Assembly: GCF_013393905.1 (NCBI RefSeq)
Contig: NZ_CP040272.1
Span: 4,460,001-4,524,000, forward strand
Length of the DNA stretch: 64,000 nucleotides
Reading direction: 5' to 3'
Source: Nostoc sp. C052
Lineage (GTDB): Bacteria > Cyanobacteriota > Cyanobacteriia > Cyanobacteriales > Nostocaceae
Shown: positions 8,783 to 17,278 of the stretch, one piece after another
Layout: the number at the start of each line of letters is the position of its first letter
Numbering within the stretch: the stretch's first letter is position 1
Notes under the pieces: model-generated
What the model was told of the DNA's origin: nothing
What the model saw: the letters and a program-made list of their open reading frames with translations, nothing else
The model's database searches: none
Made by a program: the position numbers and the translations under genes

Positions 8783-9403
8783 ATGCATTCATTTCGCTCT
8801 GAACCTATTTTGTGGATTCATGTCGCTGGATTAGCGACTTTGCCTGTTTTTTTAGTACTCTGTTTATTTTTCTTGTCTGTAGGCGAGCCGTTTTTACCAG
8901 TCTGGATGGAGCTATTCTTAGTTGCCGCCATCGGTGTTCTCCCCCTGTTGTGGATGCAGTTGCGTCGCCCTTTTTATATATTTGCTCTTTTAGGAATAGC
9001 CCAAAAGCCAGAAAATCTGACTGAAAGTCAACGAAAAATTCTCTGTTTAATTAATACAAAGTTAAATCGTATTCTGGCATTAGTAGCAGCAGGATTGTCA
9101 GTTTTTGTGTTGTGGCATCTTTACCAAATTGCCCCATTAGTAGCAAATTCAGCTAAATTTCTCCCACAATGGCGTAGTCTTGCACTAGTGCTTGCAGGGT
9201 TAGCTTTTTTAGGCAGCAATCTATTTTTACAAATACCTCTGAGTGTAATGCGAGTTTTGGTGACTAATGACACAGAATTTGCTGGCATAGAACCATTATC
9301 TTTAGAAAAGATTAAGCAAGATTTTACCATTTTAGGGGTAAGGGTTAATCAAATCGTGCCCCGACTACTGCAATCCTTGTTTAGGATAAATACAGATTCG
9401 TAG
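8783..9403 (+). CDS. Cyanobacterial membrane protein downstream of infB (low-complexity tail type)
   Basis: The protein has 206 aa, with hydrophobic segments at residues ~10-34, ~41-58, ~93-112 and ~127-150, so it is an integral membrane protein with four probable spans. The N-terminus, RSEPILWIHVAGLATLP followed by VGEPFLPVWMEL, matches my memory of a cyanobacteria-specific family usually named low-complexity tail membrane protein. Here the C-terminal tail is short, ending after a QIVPRLLQSLF helix, rather than low-complexity. Function is unknown. It sits 105 nt after infB on the same strand, with an inverted repeat between, so it may be transcribed separately. Confidence 0.8.
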   Translation: MHSFRSEPILWIHVAGLATLPVFLVLCLFFLSVGEPFLPVWMELFLVAAIGVLPLLWMQLRRPFYIFALLGIAQKPENLTESQRKILCLINTKLNRILALVAAGLSVFVLWHLYQIAPLVANSAKFLPQWRSLALVLAGLAFLGSNLFLQIPLSVMRVLVTNDTEFAGIEPLSLEKIKQDFTILGVRVNQIVPRLLQSLFRINTDS

Positions 9404-9445
9404 CAGCCCATAAAGTATATTATTTGACTTTAAAGGGCTAGAGAG

Positions 9446-9535
9446 GAGAGCAGGGGGCAGGGAGCAGGGAGCAAGGGAGAAGAATTTTCCCCTCCGCCCC
9501 CTGCACCCCGCCCCTCTGCCTCTTTTCAATGTCCA
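9446..9535. repeat. STRR-type purine/pyrimidine tract
   Basis: Imperfect AGGGAGC heptamers near 9447-9475 are followed by C-rich CCCCTCCGCCCC-like sequence. The two halves are partly complementary and could form a loose stem between the 8783 and 9580 genes. Confidence 0.5.
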
Positions 9536-9579
9536 ATACCCAATTACCGTTGAAGTTTAAAATAAAGGAATGAGGAACT

Positions 9580-9777
9580 ATGGCTCAAATTCCAGCTTCT
9601 AGCGATCGCCAATTTTCTGCTGATACTGAAATTTGGTATAGCCTTAAGTGCGCGATCTCCACTAGTTCCGGTTTTCAGCGCTGGCAATTAGAACGCGATA
9701 CCCAATTACAGGGAATTCGTCTGGAACAACAAGTACAGCGGTATTTAAGGGAAACTTTAGAAACTTTAGCTTACTAG
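9580..9777 (+). CDS. Small conserved cyanobacterial protein
   Basis: A 65-aa soluble protein with a predicted helical second half (FQRWQLERDTQLQGIRLEQQ then VQRYLRETLETLAY). A GAGGAA ribosome site lies 6 nt before the ATG, and codon use is like its neighbours, including a HIP1 site near the start. I do not recognise a function. It resembles small hypothetical proteins conserved in filamentous cyanobacteria. It has no operon partner: a MITE-like element follows within 25 nt. Confidence 0.7.
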   Translation: MAQIPASSDRQFSADTEIWYSLKCAISTSSGFQRWQLERDTQLQGIRLEQQVQRYLRETLETLAY

Positions 9778-9801
9778 TAGAATTTTTTAAATAACACAAT
9801 A

Positions 9802-9909
9802 GACATCTGTGAAAAAGAATGTAGAGACGCGTTCATGCGGGGATTAGTCCCGCATGAACGCGTCTCTACAAGTATTTTAAGTAACGTATAATTAATTTCC
9901 GAAGATGTC
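9802..9909. mobile_element. MITE-like element flanked by TA
   Basis: The outer ends are GACATCT and AGATGTC, each flanked by TA (9800-9801 and 9910-9911), as expected for Tc1/mariner-IS630-type insertion. Inside lies a perfect 21-bp stem (9821-9841 with 9849-9869) built on GTAGAGACGCG with a 7-nt loop. No coding capacity; 108 bp. Confidence 0.6.
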
Positions 9910-10068
9910 TAATATAACTAATGTATAAGTTCTGTGATGTATCTAAGGAATTTAGCTGAATCAGTGCTAATCATCCAGTATAGTTTTGCATGGGTTTCAT
10001 AGTAGCCTTGTAGCTATTGTAAAACCTTGTTCAACATACCGTAATTCAGCACATCACAGACTCAAAAA

Positions 10069-11763
10069 ATGAAATATCGGGGTTTTCACATTTCTCTAGC
10101 GAAAAATTTCCGCCTTCTTTCTAGCAGTAATCTCAGATATACTTTACGCGTGGGAGCCGGACTCACGGCAATGCTAGCTGTTTCTAGCGGATCAATACTA
10201 CTACCTGGTGAAGTTAATGCTGGTACGACTCACCCAGCAGGTATCGCCCCAACTCTCACAGCGCAAGTTCCTGCAACAGCCGCAGCGATTTACGTTAATC
10301 CAGCAAGCGGTACAGATAGGGCTGGTGCTGGTGCAACCTCAGCAACACCCTACAAAAGCATCAGTTTCGCTCTCAGTCAAGCCCAAGCAGGTACAGTTAT
10401 TCAATTAGCACCTGGTAACTATAACCAAGAAAGTGGCGAAACCTTCCCACTGTTGCTGAAACCAGGGGTAACACTGCGGGGTGATGAAGCTAGTAAAGGT
10501 CAAGGGATATTAATAACAGGTGGAGGTTTCTACACTAGCCGCACCTTTGCCAGACAAGATATTACCATCCTTGCCGAGCAAGATACCACTATTACTGGTG
10601 TCACCGTCACCAACCCAAATAGCCGGGGTACGGGTGTGTGGGTGGAATCAACTAATCCCATCATCAAAAACAGTACTTTTACTAACAGTGTCAGAGAGGG
10701 TGTTTTTGTCACGGGTACAGCCAATCCCAAAGTCGAAGGTAATCTCTTTGTGCAAAACAAAGGTAATGGCATTTCAATTGCCAAAGCTGCCCAAGGAGAA
10801 ATTCGGAGTAACTTATTTCAGGATACAGGTTTTGGTCTTGCGATCGGTGGCACTTCTACGCCCCTCATTGTGGAAAACCAAATTGTCGAAAACCAAGACG
10901 GTCTTTTTATCTCAGAGTCAGCGAAGCCCATATTGCGTAAGAATGTCATTCAGAACAATAAGCGGGATGGAGTAGTAGCAACTGTTAGTGCTTTACCCGA
11001 CCTTGGCACCAACGAAAGTCCTGGTGGTAATCTGATCCGCAATAACACTCGTTATGATGTGAACAACGCCACCAAAACAGGTCAAATTATTGCTGTTGGC
11101 AACGATATCGATCAGAAAAAGATTTTTGGCTCAGTAGATTTTGTTGCCGCATCTGTTAACGTACCCCCTGGAGGGCCTGTTGCCTTTAAAGATGTGCCAG
11201 CAAATTTCTGGGCAAAAACCTACATCGAAGCTTTAGCCTCCCAAAGTATTATTGCTGGCTTTCCTGATGGCAGCTTTAAACCAAATGAACCTGTAACCCG
11301 CGCTCAATTCGCCACTATTGTCACTAAAGCCTTAACGCCACCAGTCAAACGTGCAGGCATTAAGTTTAAGGATGTAGCAACCAATTTTTGGGCTTACGCT
11401 GCAATTCAATCTGCTTACCAGAGTCAATTTGTTTCTGGTTATCCCGATGGCACTTTTAAGCCACAGCAGCAAATCCCCAGAGTACAGGTGTTAGTAGCTT
11501 TAGCTAATGGTTTGGGCTTAACTGCGAATAATCAGAATATCCTTTCCTTTTACACCGATGCTGCCCAGATTCCTAATTATGCGATCGCTCCTGTTGCGGC
11601 GGCAACTGCACGGCAATTAGTAATCAACTATCCCACAGCAAAGCAACTCAATCCTAATCGTCAAGCAACTAGAGCCGAAGTTGCTGCCTTTGTTTACCAG
11701 GCACTCGTCAATGCTGGACGCGCTCAACCAATTCCTTCATCCTATTTGGTAACAGTTCAGTAA
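10069..11763 (+). CDS. Surface protein: DUF1565/beta-helix domain plus SLH domains
   Basis: The protein has 564 aa. A basic N-terminus and hydrophobic segment (residues ~27-48) act as an export signal. Residues ~75-345 form a DUF1565/right-handed beta-helix region: IYVNPASGTD start, YKSISFALSQAQAGTVIQLAPG, then repeated short turns of the type NxFxxNxxxGI. Two clear SLH domains and a third weaker one follow (residues ~370-555: FKDVPANFWAKTYIEAL, FPDGSFKPNEPVTRAQFA, and FKDVATNFWAY, YPDGTFKPQQQ). SLH domains anchor proteins to the cell wall, so it is likely cell-surface or periplasmic; the beta-helix suggests polysaccharide binding, which is inference. A strong terminator follows. Confidence 0.85.
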   Translation: MKYRGFHISLAKNFRLLSSSNLRYTLRVGAGLTAMLAVSSGSILLPGEVNAGTTHPAGIAPTLTAQVPATAAAIYVNPASGTDRAGAGATSATPYKSISFALSQAQAGTVIQLAPGNYNQESGETFPLLLKPGVTLRGDEASKGQGILITGGGFYTSRTFARQDITILAEQDTTITGVTVTNPNSRGTGVWVESTNPIIKNSTFTNSVREGVFVTGTANPKVEGNLFVQNKGNGISIAKAAQGEIRSNLFQDTGFGLAIGGTSTPLIVENQIVENQDGLFISESAKPILRKNVIQNNKRDGVVATVSALPDLGTNESPGGNLIRNNTRYDVNNATKTGQIIAVGNDIDQKKIFGSVDFVAASVNVPPGGPVAFKDVPANFWAKTYIEALASQSIIAGFPDGSFKPNEPVTRAQFATIVTKALTPPVKRAGIKFKDVATNFWAYAAIQSAYQSQFVSGYPDGTFKPQQQIPRVQVLVALANGLGLTANNQNILSFYTDAAQIPNYAIAPVAAATARQLVINYPTAKQLNPNRQATRAEVAAFVYQALVNAGRAQPIPSSYLVTVQ

Positions 11764-11779
11764 TGTCTAGTTAGCAAAA

Positions 11780-11823
11780 TTGGAAGCGCCAGACTAACAA
11801 ATTATCAGTCTAGCGCTTCCAAA
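11780..11823 (+). terminator. Hairpin after the beta-helix/SLH gene
   Basis: TTGGAAGCGC-x-AGACT pairs with AGTCT-x-GCGCTTCCAA around an 11-nt loop, starting 17 nt after the stop codon. It is a long, nearly perfect stem. Confidence 0.75.
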
Positions 11824-11868
11824 TAATGTGATTTTTACTAATTTTAGAGTTTTCTAAACATAAAATTT

Positions 11869-11952
11869 GGGGTCTTTAAATATAGCTGACCCCATTTGAA
11901 TGTGATTGAGTTTATGGTCAGGGTCTTTATATTGGCTGACCCCGTTTCAATG
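11869..11952. repeat. Two direct copies of a palindromic GGGGTC...GACCCC unit
   Basis: Copy 1 (11869-11902) and copy 2 (11920-11952) share GGTCTTTA, then GCTGACCCC and TTT(g/c)AATG, spaced 51 bp apart. Each copy is itself an imperfect palindrome with GGGTC and GACCC arms. It could be an operator pair or a small repeat element. Confidence 0.55.
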
Positions 11953-12048
11953 ATTTCTATTTTCCCAGAAATTTTTGCTTTTTGGGATTTCCTAATATTT
12001 TTTTTATTTTTTCTCTCTTGATATTTTAATCTTCATAAAATCATTATT

Positions 12049-12084
12049 AAAGGAGGTAGGAGCTACAGCTACTACCTTCCTTTG
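12049..12084 (+). terminator. Terminator-like stem
   Basis: AAAGGAGGTAG pairs with CTACCTTCCTTT (one bulge) around a 12-nt loop. No gene ends nearby, so it may belong to an unknown transcript in the 11764-12217 spacer. Confidence 0.4.
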
Positions 12085-12217
12085 TGGTAAGCAGAGGCAA
12101 TAGTGGAGGTTTTAAATACTTGCTCTTGGCACGTAATCAAATAGCCCCTTGGAGACATCCTAGCAGTTATTACTGAGGAGCGATAAAATTCGCTTAATGG
12201 CTATCTGAACGTCAAGC

Positions 12218-12928
12218 ATGAGTGAGCAATTTGAAAAACGTCTTGAATGGTATCTAGTTGCAAATGTTACTTCGGAGCAACCGTTTGGTGAGAAGCATGA
12301 AATTCAGTATGGGACAAAGCATTTCAGTCCAAATACAAAGGTTTACTGTTCTGCTGCCATTTGGGGTGATGGTTACGAGAAAATAGTTGTTGCAGGTCGT
12401 CATCGTGGCTCGTCCAAATTAGTCCAAATGGTTATCCATGAGAAGTGATTAACAAATTGGCGCGCACAATATGTCTATTTACCAAAGCTCAAAGGATCGT
12501 TTTATATGCGGTCTTGGAAGTCAAAAGAACAGGTAGAAGGATTCGTTAAGAGTATATGCCACTGGCGAGAAGCAAAAAATGCGAGTAAGAAAGGCTTTGA
12601 AAAATTCCATCCCAATGAAGTTTTGATTTATGCTCTAATACTTAATAGATTTGCTGATGTGCAACAAGCAATTGAGCGAGGAGCAGATGTTAACTACTTA
12701 AGTCACGATGGACTGACACCTCTAACACTTGCTTTGAGTCGAAGCTGGTATTCACTTTCCACTTCCACTCAGTTTCTCTTAGAGAAAGGTGCTGACCTTA
12801 AAACCATTAACTATCAGTTCATTGAAAATGCCACCCAAAATCAATCGCTGTATCCTAAACCTATATTTAGGTTAGTTGAGCAGGCAATTGATCAACTATT
12901 TCCACACTCTCAAAGGTTTGATTTATGA
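12218..12928 (+). pseudogene. Ankyrin-repeat gene split by an in-frame TGA at 12446-12448
   Basis: Two frames, 12218-12448 (76 aa) and 12506-12928 (140 aa from its first ATG), are in the same reading frame. After the TGA the frame stays open and reads LTNWRAQYVYLPKLKG straight into the second part. The simplest reading is one ~236-aa protein interrupted by one stop codon, possibly TGG to TGA. The N-terminal part contains YGTKHFSPNTKVYC and WGDGYEKI; the C-terminal part has two ankyrin-type repeats (GADVNYLSHDGLTPLTLAL, then FLLEKGADL). Function unknown; ankyrin repeats usually bind proteins. Alternatives are two separate genes (AAAGGA precedes ATG 12506) or readthrough. Confidence 0.65.
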
Positions 12929-12976
12929 AAACAGGATTATCGATGCCCAGTTTCAATTTCAACTGTTGAATTGTCT

Positions 12977-13270
12977 TCAGGAATTAGGATTTTTACCCGA
13001 CTGGGTGCGTTGTTGCTGACGCTGTTCCCAGCGCCAGAGGAAAACCATTAAGGCAACAATTCCTACTTGGAGAGCTAAACTAGGCATTGCACTCTCAACA
13101 TTACGTCCAGCAAGCACCTGGAAGAAAAAGACGAATGCACCGAGGGAGCCAGAAGCACCGAAAGCAATGTAAAAAAATTGTCGTAAGCCACGATAAGGAG
13201 CAGCTATTTCTGCTTTGAGGCTGGCATACTGTTCAGGGTTAAGACGATTTTTGGGATTTTGGTTTACCAT
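12977..13270 (-). CDS. DUF3493 membrane protein
   Basis: The protein has 97 aa. The N-terminus LKAEIAAPYRGLRQFFYIAFGASG (residues ~18-41) is the recognisable DUF3493 signature, which is shared by cyanobacteria and by plant low-PSII-accumulation proteins. Two membrane spans are likely (~30-54 and ~65-80), followed by a basic Arg/Gln-rich tail. A role in photosystem assembly is known for some plant members; for this protein it is inference. It is transcribed divergently from tRNA-Thr, whose promoter lies 14 nt upstream of its start. Confidence 0.85.
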   Translation of the reverse strand: MVNQNPKNRLNPEQYASLKAEIAAPYRGLRQFFYIAFGASGSLGAFVFFFQVLAGRNVESAMPSLALQVGIVALMVFLWRWEQRQQQRTQSGKNPNS

Positions 13271-13283
13271 GACTAAATCATGT

Positions 13284-13289
13284 TATAAT
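13284..13289 (+). promoter_or_regulatory. -10 box of tRNA-Thr
   Basis: TATAAT is placed 14 nt before the first tRNA base, a normal distance for a tRNA promoter. No clear -35 match is seen. Confidence 0.5.
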
Positions 13290-13303
13290 TCAAGACTGTG
13301 TAC

Positions 13304-13375
13304 GCCGATGTGGCTCAGTGGTAGAGCAGCTGATTCGTAATCAGCAGGCCGTGGGTTCAAATCCCATCATCGGCT
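13304..13375 (+). tRNA. tRNA-Thr (CGT)
   Basis: A cloverleaf folds by eye: acceptor GCCGATG with CATCGGC, anticodon stem GCTGA/TCAGC with loop TTCGTAA, so anticodon CGT (13336-13338), and T-arm GTGGGTTCAAATCCCAT. The discriminator is T. The 3' CCA is not encoded. It decodes ACG threonine codons. Confidence 0.95.
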
Positions 13376-13712
13376 TTGATAAAAGTATTGCTCAATACAT
13401 ACTAAAGTTTGACATAAATCAGGCACTTTCCTAAATACTTGTAAAAATAATAGTCCATATAGGACTTTATTTTATTTTTGAACTTACTCGTAGAAGCAGC
13501 CAAGAGGGAAATGTTTGGTTAAGGCAAGAGACTGATTATTGTAGAGACGCCGATTTATCGCGTCTTTGCTTTGCTAGAATTTTCATCAAAAAATCTTAAC
13601 CGAACCGTATTGATAGTCTATCTGCAATATATTCTTTGTTGGCTGTCACTGAGAACTATTCAATTCGGGTATTGGCTATTACTGGAAAGTGATATTTAAA
13701 AAAATTGAGTAA
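13376..13712. other. Spacer with a dispersed GTAGAGACG repeat
   Basis: Holds a weak AGTCC/GGACT stem followed by a T-rich stretch (about 13452-13475), perhaps the tRNA terminator, and at about 13540-13613 a degenerate copy of the repeat seen at 42391-42470. No gene is seen. Confidence 0.5.
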
Positions 13713-14157
13713 ATAAGCGTTAATCAGCTTTCTGATGTGCAACCAACTGACTGGGCATTTCAAGCGTTGCAATCTCTAATTGAGCGTTATTCCTGTATTG
13801 CTAGATACCCAGATGGTGACTTTAAAGGGAATCGCGCCATGACTCGCTTTGAGTTTGCTACTGCATTAAATGCCTGCTTAGACAAAGTTAACCAAATAAT
13901 TAATGCTGATATTACAAGGTAATTTGGGAGGGATTATCATCGGGATGCAGCCTAAATTGACTGGTTCTTCAGCCGAGTTATCAGACTTACCTCGTCATGA
14001 CCCAGATACGGGATTTCACATTGAAGGATTTTATCAGTATAAAATCAACAACAATATCAGCATTACTCCTGGTTTAATTTGGCTGACAGCTCCAAATCAC
14101 AACGAGGAGAATGAGGATATTTTTATAGGAGTAGTTAGAACTACATTCAAGATATAA
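13713..14157 (+). pseudogene. Remnant of an SLH/OprB-type outer-membrane porin
   Basis: Residues read from 13713 (VNQLSDVQPTDWAFQAL, ARYPDGDFKGNRAMTRFEFA) match the N-terminal SLH region of cyanobacterial iron-uptake-type porins. The frame stops at 13922. In the +1 frame, 13903-14157 continues with the typical porin C-terminus (HIEGFYQYKINNNISITPG, LIWLTAPNH, GVVRTTFKI). The ~400-residue middle is missing and no signal peptide or start is present; a stop lies just upstream at 13710. This is a deleted, frameshifted gene. Confidence 0.85.
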
Positions 14158-14208
14158 ATAACGGAAACCAAAGCTGAGAATACCGCTAATGGTTTCATTG
14201 TACTTAGT

Positions 14209-15267
14209 TCATTTTTCAACTGTTATATGAGACCATTGTGCATCAACAATCTGACCTGCTGAGACAAGTGCCGATCTTTTTTGTTGACGCTTCAACACAC
14301 CTACCGCGCCAAAAGCACCAAGAGCTAAAATCCCCAAGTTTATTGAGGGTTCAGGAACAGACTTAGCCTCAATCGCCGCCAGTGCAACATCTGCTATCAC
14401 CTTATGACCAGCGGTTGTTGGGTGGAAATCGTCCCAAAAGAGAAAATTGTTGTTAGCTGGATTACATATATCTAGCCTATCTAGACAAGACTCAGTTACA
14501 TTTGTAAAACCGAATGTGCTTGCCTGATTAAATAAAGAATTAGTATCAATATAAGTAATGTTGAGATCAGGGTTTTGACCCAAGGTGCTTACAGTTTGTG
14601 CTAAACCTAAGTTAAACGCACTAGTCGAATTACTAAGAGTTGTAGGGTTGCGACCATCTTTATTAGCCCCTGGTAGCTGTCCTAAATCTGGCAAGTTAAA
14701 TACCAAAATATTTTTCGCGCCGATTCCTGCCAAAGTATTCAACGCCTGGGATATATTACTGATTGGCGTAGCCGAGTCTTCAGGATTAACAAAAAGGAAA
14801 TCATTCGCACCTGCCCACAATGTATAAAGTGCATTTGGATCGGCAGTTTGATTATTTGCTTGTAGAATTCCAGCAAAGCCAGAGACTTGTTTGAGTACTC
14901 CCGGTAAATTTTGATTGGGAAAGACAGCGTTATCTAAACCAGAGGTAGCACCACCGAAAGCGAAGTTTATCCCTTGGGTAGGAATTGGTGTGGGAGGAAT
15001 AGTAGTGAAATTTATATCAGTTACTAAAGTGGGGTGTAATCCTAGTTGATTTCCAAGATAATCCACCCAGTTTGGCCCATTGGAAAAACGTCCTTCAAAG
15101 TAAGGTGGGCTTGGAGGATATGTTTGACCGCTAGCATTATATATATTACCTATATCAGAAAGACTATCGCCAAATACATAAAGCTGATCGAAACTCGCAG
15201 CCGAGGCTTTGGTCGGCAACATGAAAGAAAATAGAACAAATCCGACTGCGACAGCTTGTTTTTTCAT
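14209..15267 (-). CDS. SGNH/GDSL-family hydrolase with PEP-CTERM-like anchor
   Basis: The protein has 352 aa. Signal peptide at residues 1-24 (ending ASAA). Catalytic blocks of GDSL esterases/lipases are present: block I FGDSLSDIG with nucleophile Ser35, block III WAGANDF, and block V DDFHPTTAGH with the Asp and His. A C-terminal VPEPS motif followed by a hydrophobic span and the basic KRQQKR cluster is a PEP-CTERM sorting signal. Unusually, about 21 residues follow that cluster. Likely an exported esterase attached to the envelope. Substrate unknown. It is convergent with the porin remnant. Confidence 0.88.
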   Translation of the reverse strand: MKKQAVAVGFVLFSFMLPTKASAASFDQLYVFGDSLSDIGNIYNASGQTYPPSPPYFEGRFSNGPNWVDYLGNQLGLHPTLVTDINFTTIPPTPIPTQGINFAFGGATSGLDNAVFPNQNLPGVLKQVSGFAGILQANNQTADPNALYTLWAGANDFLFVNPEDSATPISNISQALNTLAGIGAKNILVFNLPDLGQLPGANKDGRNPTTLSNSTSAFNLGLAQTVSTLGQNPDLNITYIDTNSLFNQASTFGFTNVTESCLDRLDICNPANNNFLFWDDFHPTTAGHKVIADVALAAIEAKSVPEPSINLGILALGAFGAVGVLKRQQKRSALVSAGQIVDAQWSHITVEK

Positions 15268-15764
15268 ATTTGTTTTATCCGTGGTATTTTTTGGTCTGCT
15301 GAAAAGTGATAAAAGGGCGATAGTCTGACAAATTGTCCTTTGAGTTACTTCAATGGGTCGCGCCGAGCATTCCTCAACTTCTCCATAACACGCTATGCGT
15401 AGCTTGCTTCTACGAAGTGGTACAGCACAGCAAAAAGGTGAGTAATAGTAGCTCCGAGACTGGGTACTGGGGATTGGGAAAAATAATTTTTCCCAATTTG
15501 GTTGGGGTTTGAATCCCCATGAAAATTGTCCCAGTCCCTAATCCTCAATCCCCAATTTAAAACTAAGTACCTTTATTGAGCTATTCTGCGTTATTATACT
15601 TAAACTATGCCTTAAAAATTCATAAAACACAGATAAAAACGCTGAAAATACTTAGATTTACATTTTCTTCATCAAAAATCGGGATTTTACAAAGAAATAG
15701 CAAAATTTACTACCTAAAATGTTGTAATTGCTCACTTTTATGTTTAGGCTAAAGTAACTGCTTT
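15268..15764. other. Spacer with STRR and Nostoc-type repeats
   Basis: Contains a GCGTAGCTTGCTTCTACG repeat (about 15398-15417), also found near 29411 and, inverted, near 59630, and CTGGGGATTGGG/CCCCAATT repeat tracts (about 15465-15560) with some self-complementarity. No open frame is convincing. Confidence 0.5.
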
Positions 15765-17165
15765 TTAACTTCTCTTTAACTTCACAGCCTCAGCAGCCGA
15801 TACACCCTCACCCTGAGTGCCAAAGTACCACAAAGCCATAGCAGCCTCAGCACGCGTTACTGATTTTTTGGGTTGAAACAGAGTCGTATAACCAAACACC
15901 CGCCGAATATTCGATTGTTCGCTATTTTGGTAATCAGCTAACACTGCTCTTAAAGCCTTGGGGTCAATTCGTGCTGCATCTTGGAAGCCCCAGGTTTGTT
16001 TGACTGTATCTAAGTTAGCAGAGGGTAAAGCTTGGCGAGTATCTAGGGGTAATTTCCACAGTAGTAACTGTTCCCGCGTTAGAGGTGCATCAGGACGAAA
16101 CAAAACTACTGTCGAGTCTCCAGACAAAGGACTGGGAATTAATCCAGCTTCCGCTAATCCCTGAATAGCAGGAAAATCAGGGTCTTTTGCCGATAAATCA
16201 CTAAAAGCTGGTTGATTACTTTCTGATGCCAAGCGAATTTGTTTAGCTGGATTGCTGGCATACATAGCATTGTTAGCAGCAATTAGCCAACGGGCATATT
16301 CCCGATGTGTAACGATTTTACTCGGTTCAAACTGTTTAGTAGTACTAATAGTAGAGTTGCTTTTAGTTGTCTTTGGCTCTAAAGACAAAATACCTAGTGT
16401 AGCCAAGTCTTGGATATGTTGCCGCCATTCTTGCGGTACTTTATTCAGATCGTTGAATATCTGAGATTCAGGTGTTGCTGTCGGGATTATTTGGTTATTA
16501 ACCGTACTTGGTGTCTGTGCTGCTAAGTTTGCAGGTGGTATTGGGCCAATGAACTGGGGATTTCCTGGTTGAAGAGAAATAGCGTTAGTAGTTTCGCTAG
16601 GATTTGTAGTTAGGGTAGGTTGTGCCGTTGCAGGACTATTGGGTACATAATCAATCAGTAATTCAGTAGCCGTTTGGGGTTGATTCGGTGTGGCGTTAGT
16701 AACTGATTTAGGCTGAATGGAAATCTTCAACAGCAAATCGTTACGACGTGCCTCAAAAGCGCCCCCTGCATCATCTGTTGGCTGTTGCAAAATCTGCCAG
16801 TTATTTGTTTGAAACTGGCTGCGATAAAAGCTAGCAATAAAGTTGCTGGGGTCAGAACTCAACCAACGAGTTGAGATTTTATTTTCTGAACTGCTAGCAG
16901 GTGTAACTTCCTCTAGTTTGGCGTTGGAATACAGGGGAATATCCTTAGGAAAATCAGCTGGTAACTGAACTGTTGATTGGTTTTGCTGTGCTTGTGGTTG
17001 GTTAACCTGAGATTCTCCAAAGACAACTGGATTGCTTTGCAGTTTCGGATCTGCCGCCAAAGATTGTTCTATGTTTTTGGCGACTGGACTGTTAGCACAG
17101 GCTGTTAAGGAAGTGAGTAGAACAGCACAAATTAGAAATACAGCTGGACGTTTGCAGGGAAGCAC
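15765..17165 (-). CDS. SLH-domain lipoprotein
   Basis: The protein has 466 aa. The N-terminus is a lipoprotein signal with lipobox LTAC and lipidated Cys23. A Gln/Ser-rich linker leads to a globular region (~residues 70-175, DFPKDIPLYSNAKLEEV then FYRSQFQTNNWQIL) typical of cyanobacterial envelope proteins. The C-terminal half (~235-460) carries SLH-like repeats (LNKVPQEWRQHIQDLATLG, FSDLSAKDPDFPAIQGLAEAG, VTRAEAAMALWYFG). It is probably held in the membrane by lipid and contacts the wall through SLH domains. No operon partner; a 2-kb gene-poor region lies upstream. Confidence 0.85.
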   Translation of the reverse strand: MLPCKRPAVFLICAVLLTSLTACANSPVAKNIEQSLAADPKLQSNPVVFGESQVNQPQAQQNQSTVQLPADFPKDIPLYSNAKLEEVTPASSSENKISTRWLSSDPSNFIASFYRSQFQTNNWQILQQPTDDAGGAFEARRNDLLLKISIQPKSVTNATPNQPQTATELLIDYVPNSPATAQPTLTTNPSETTNAISLQPGNPQFIGPIPPANLAAQTPSTVNNQIIPTATPESQIFNDLNKVPQEWRQHIQDLATLGILSLEPKTTKSNSTISTTKQFEPSKIVTHREYARWLIAANNAMYASNPAKQIRLASESNQPAFSDLSAKDPDFPAIQGLAEAGLIPSPLSGDSTVVLFRPDAPLTREQLLLWKLPLDTRQALPSANLDTVKQTWGFQDAARIDPKALRAVLADYQNSEQSNIRRVFGYTTLFQPKKSVTRAEAAMALWYFGTQGEGVSAAEAVKLKRS

Positions 17166-17278
17166 AGGAAATCACAAATTGAGTTTCAATTCCTACCCTA
17201 GCGCAGACTGTTCATTAAGTGGGCATTGGGCATTGGGAATTGGGCAAAACAGTTCCGTTGGCGGATAGCTAAGGTTTA

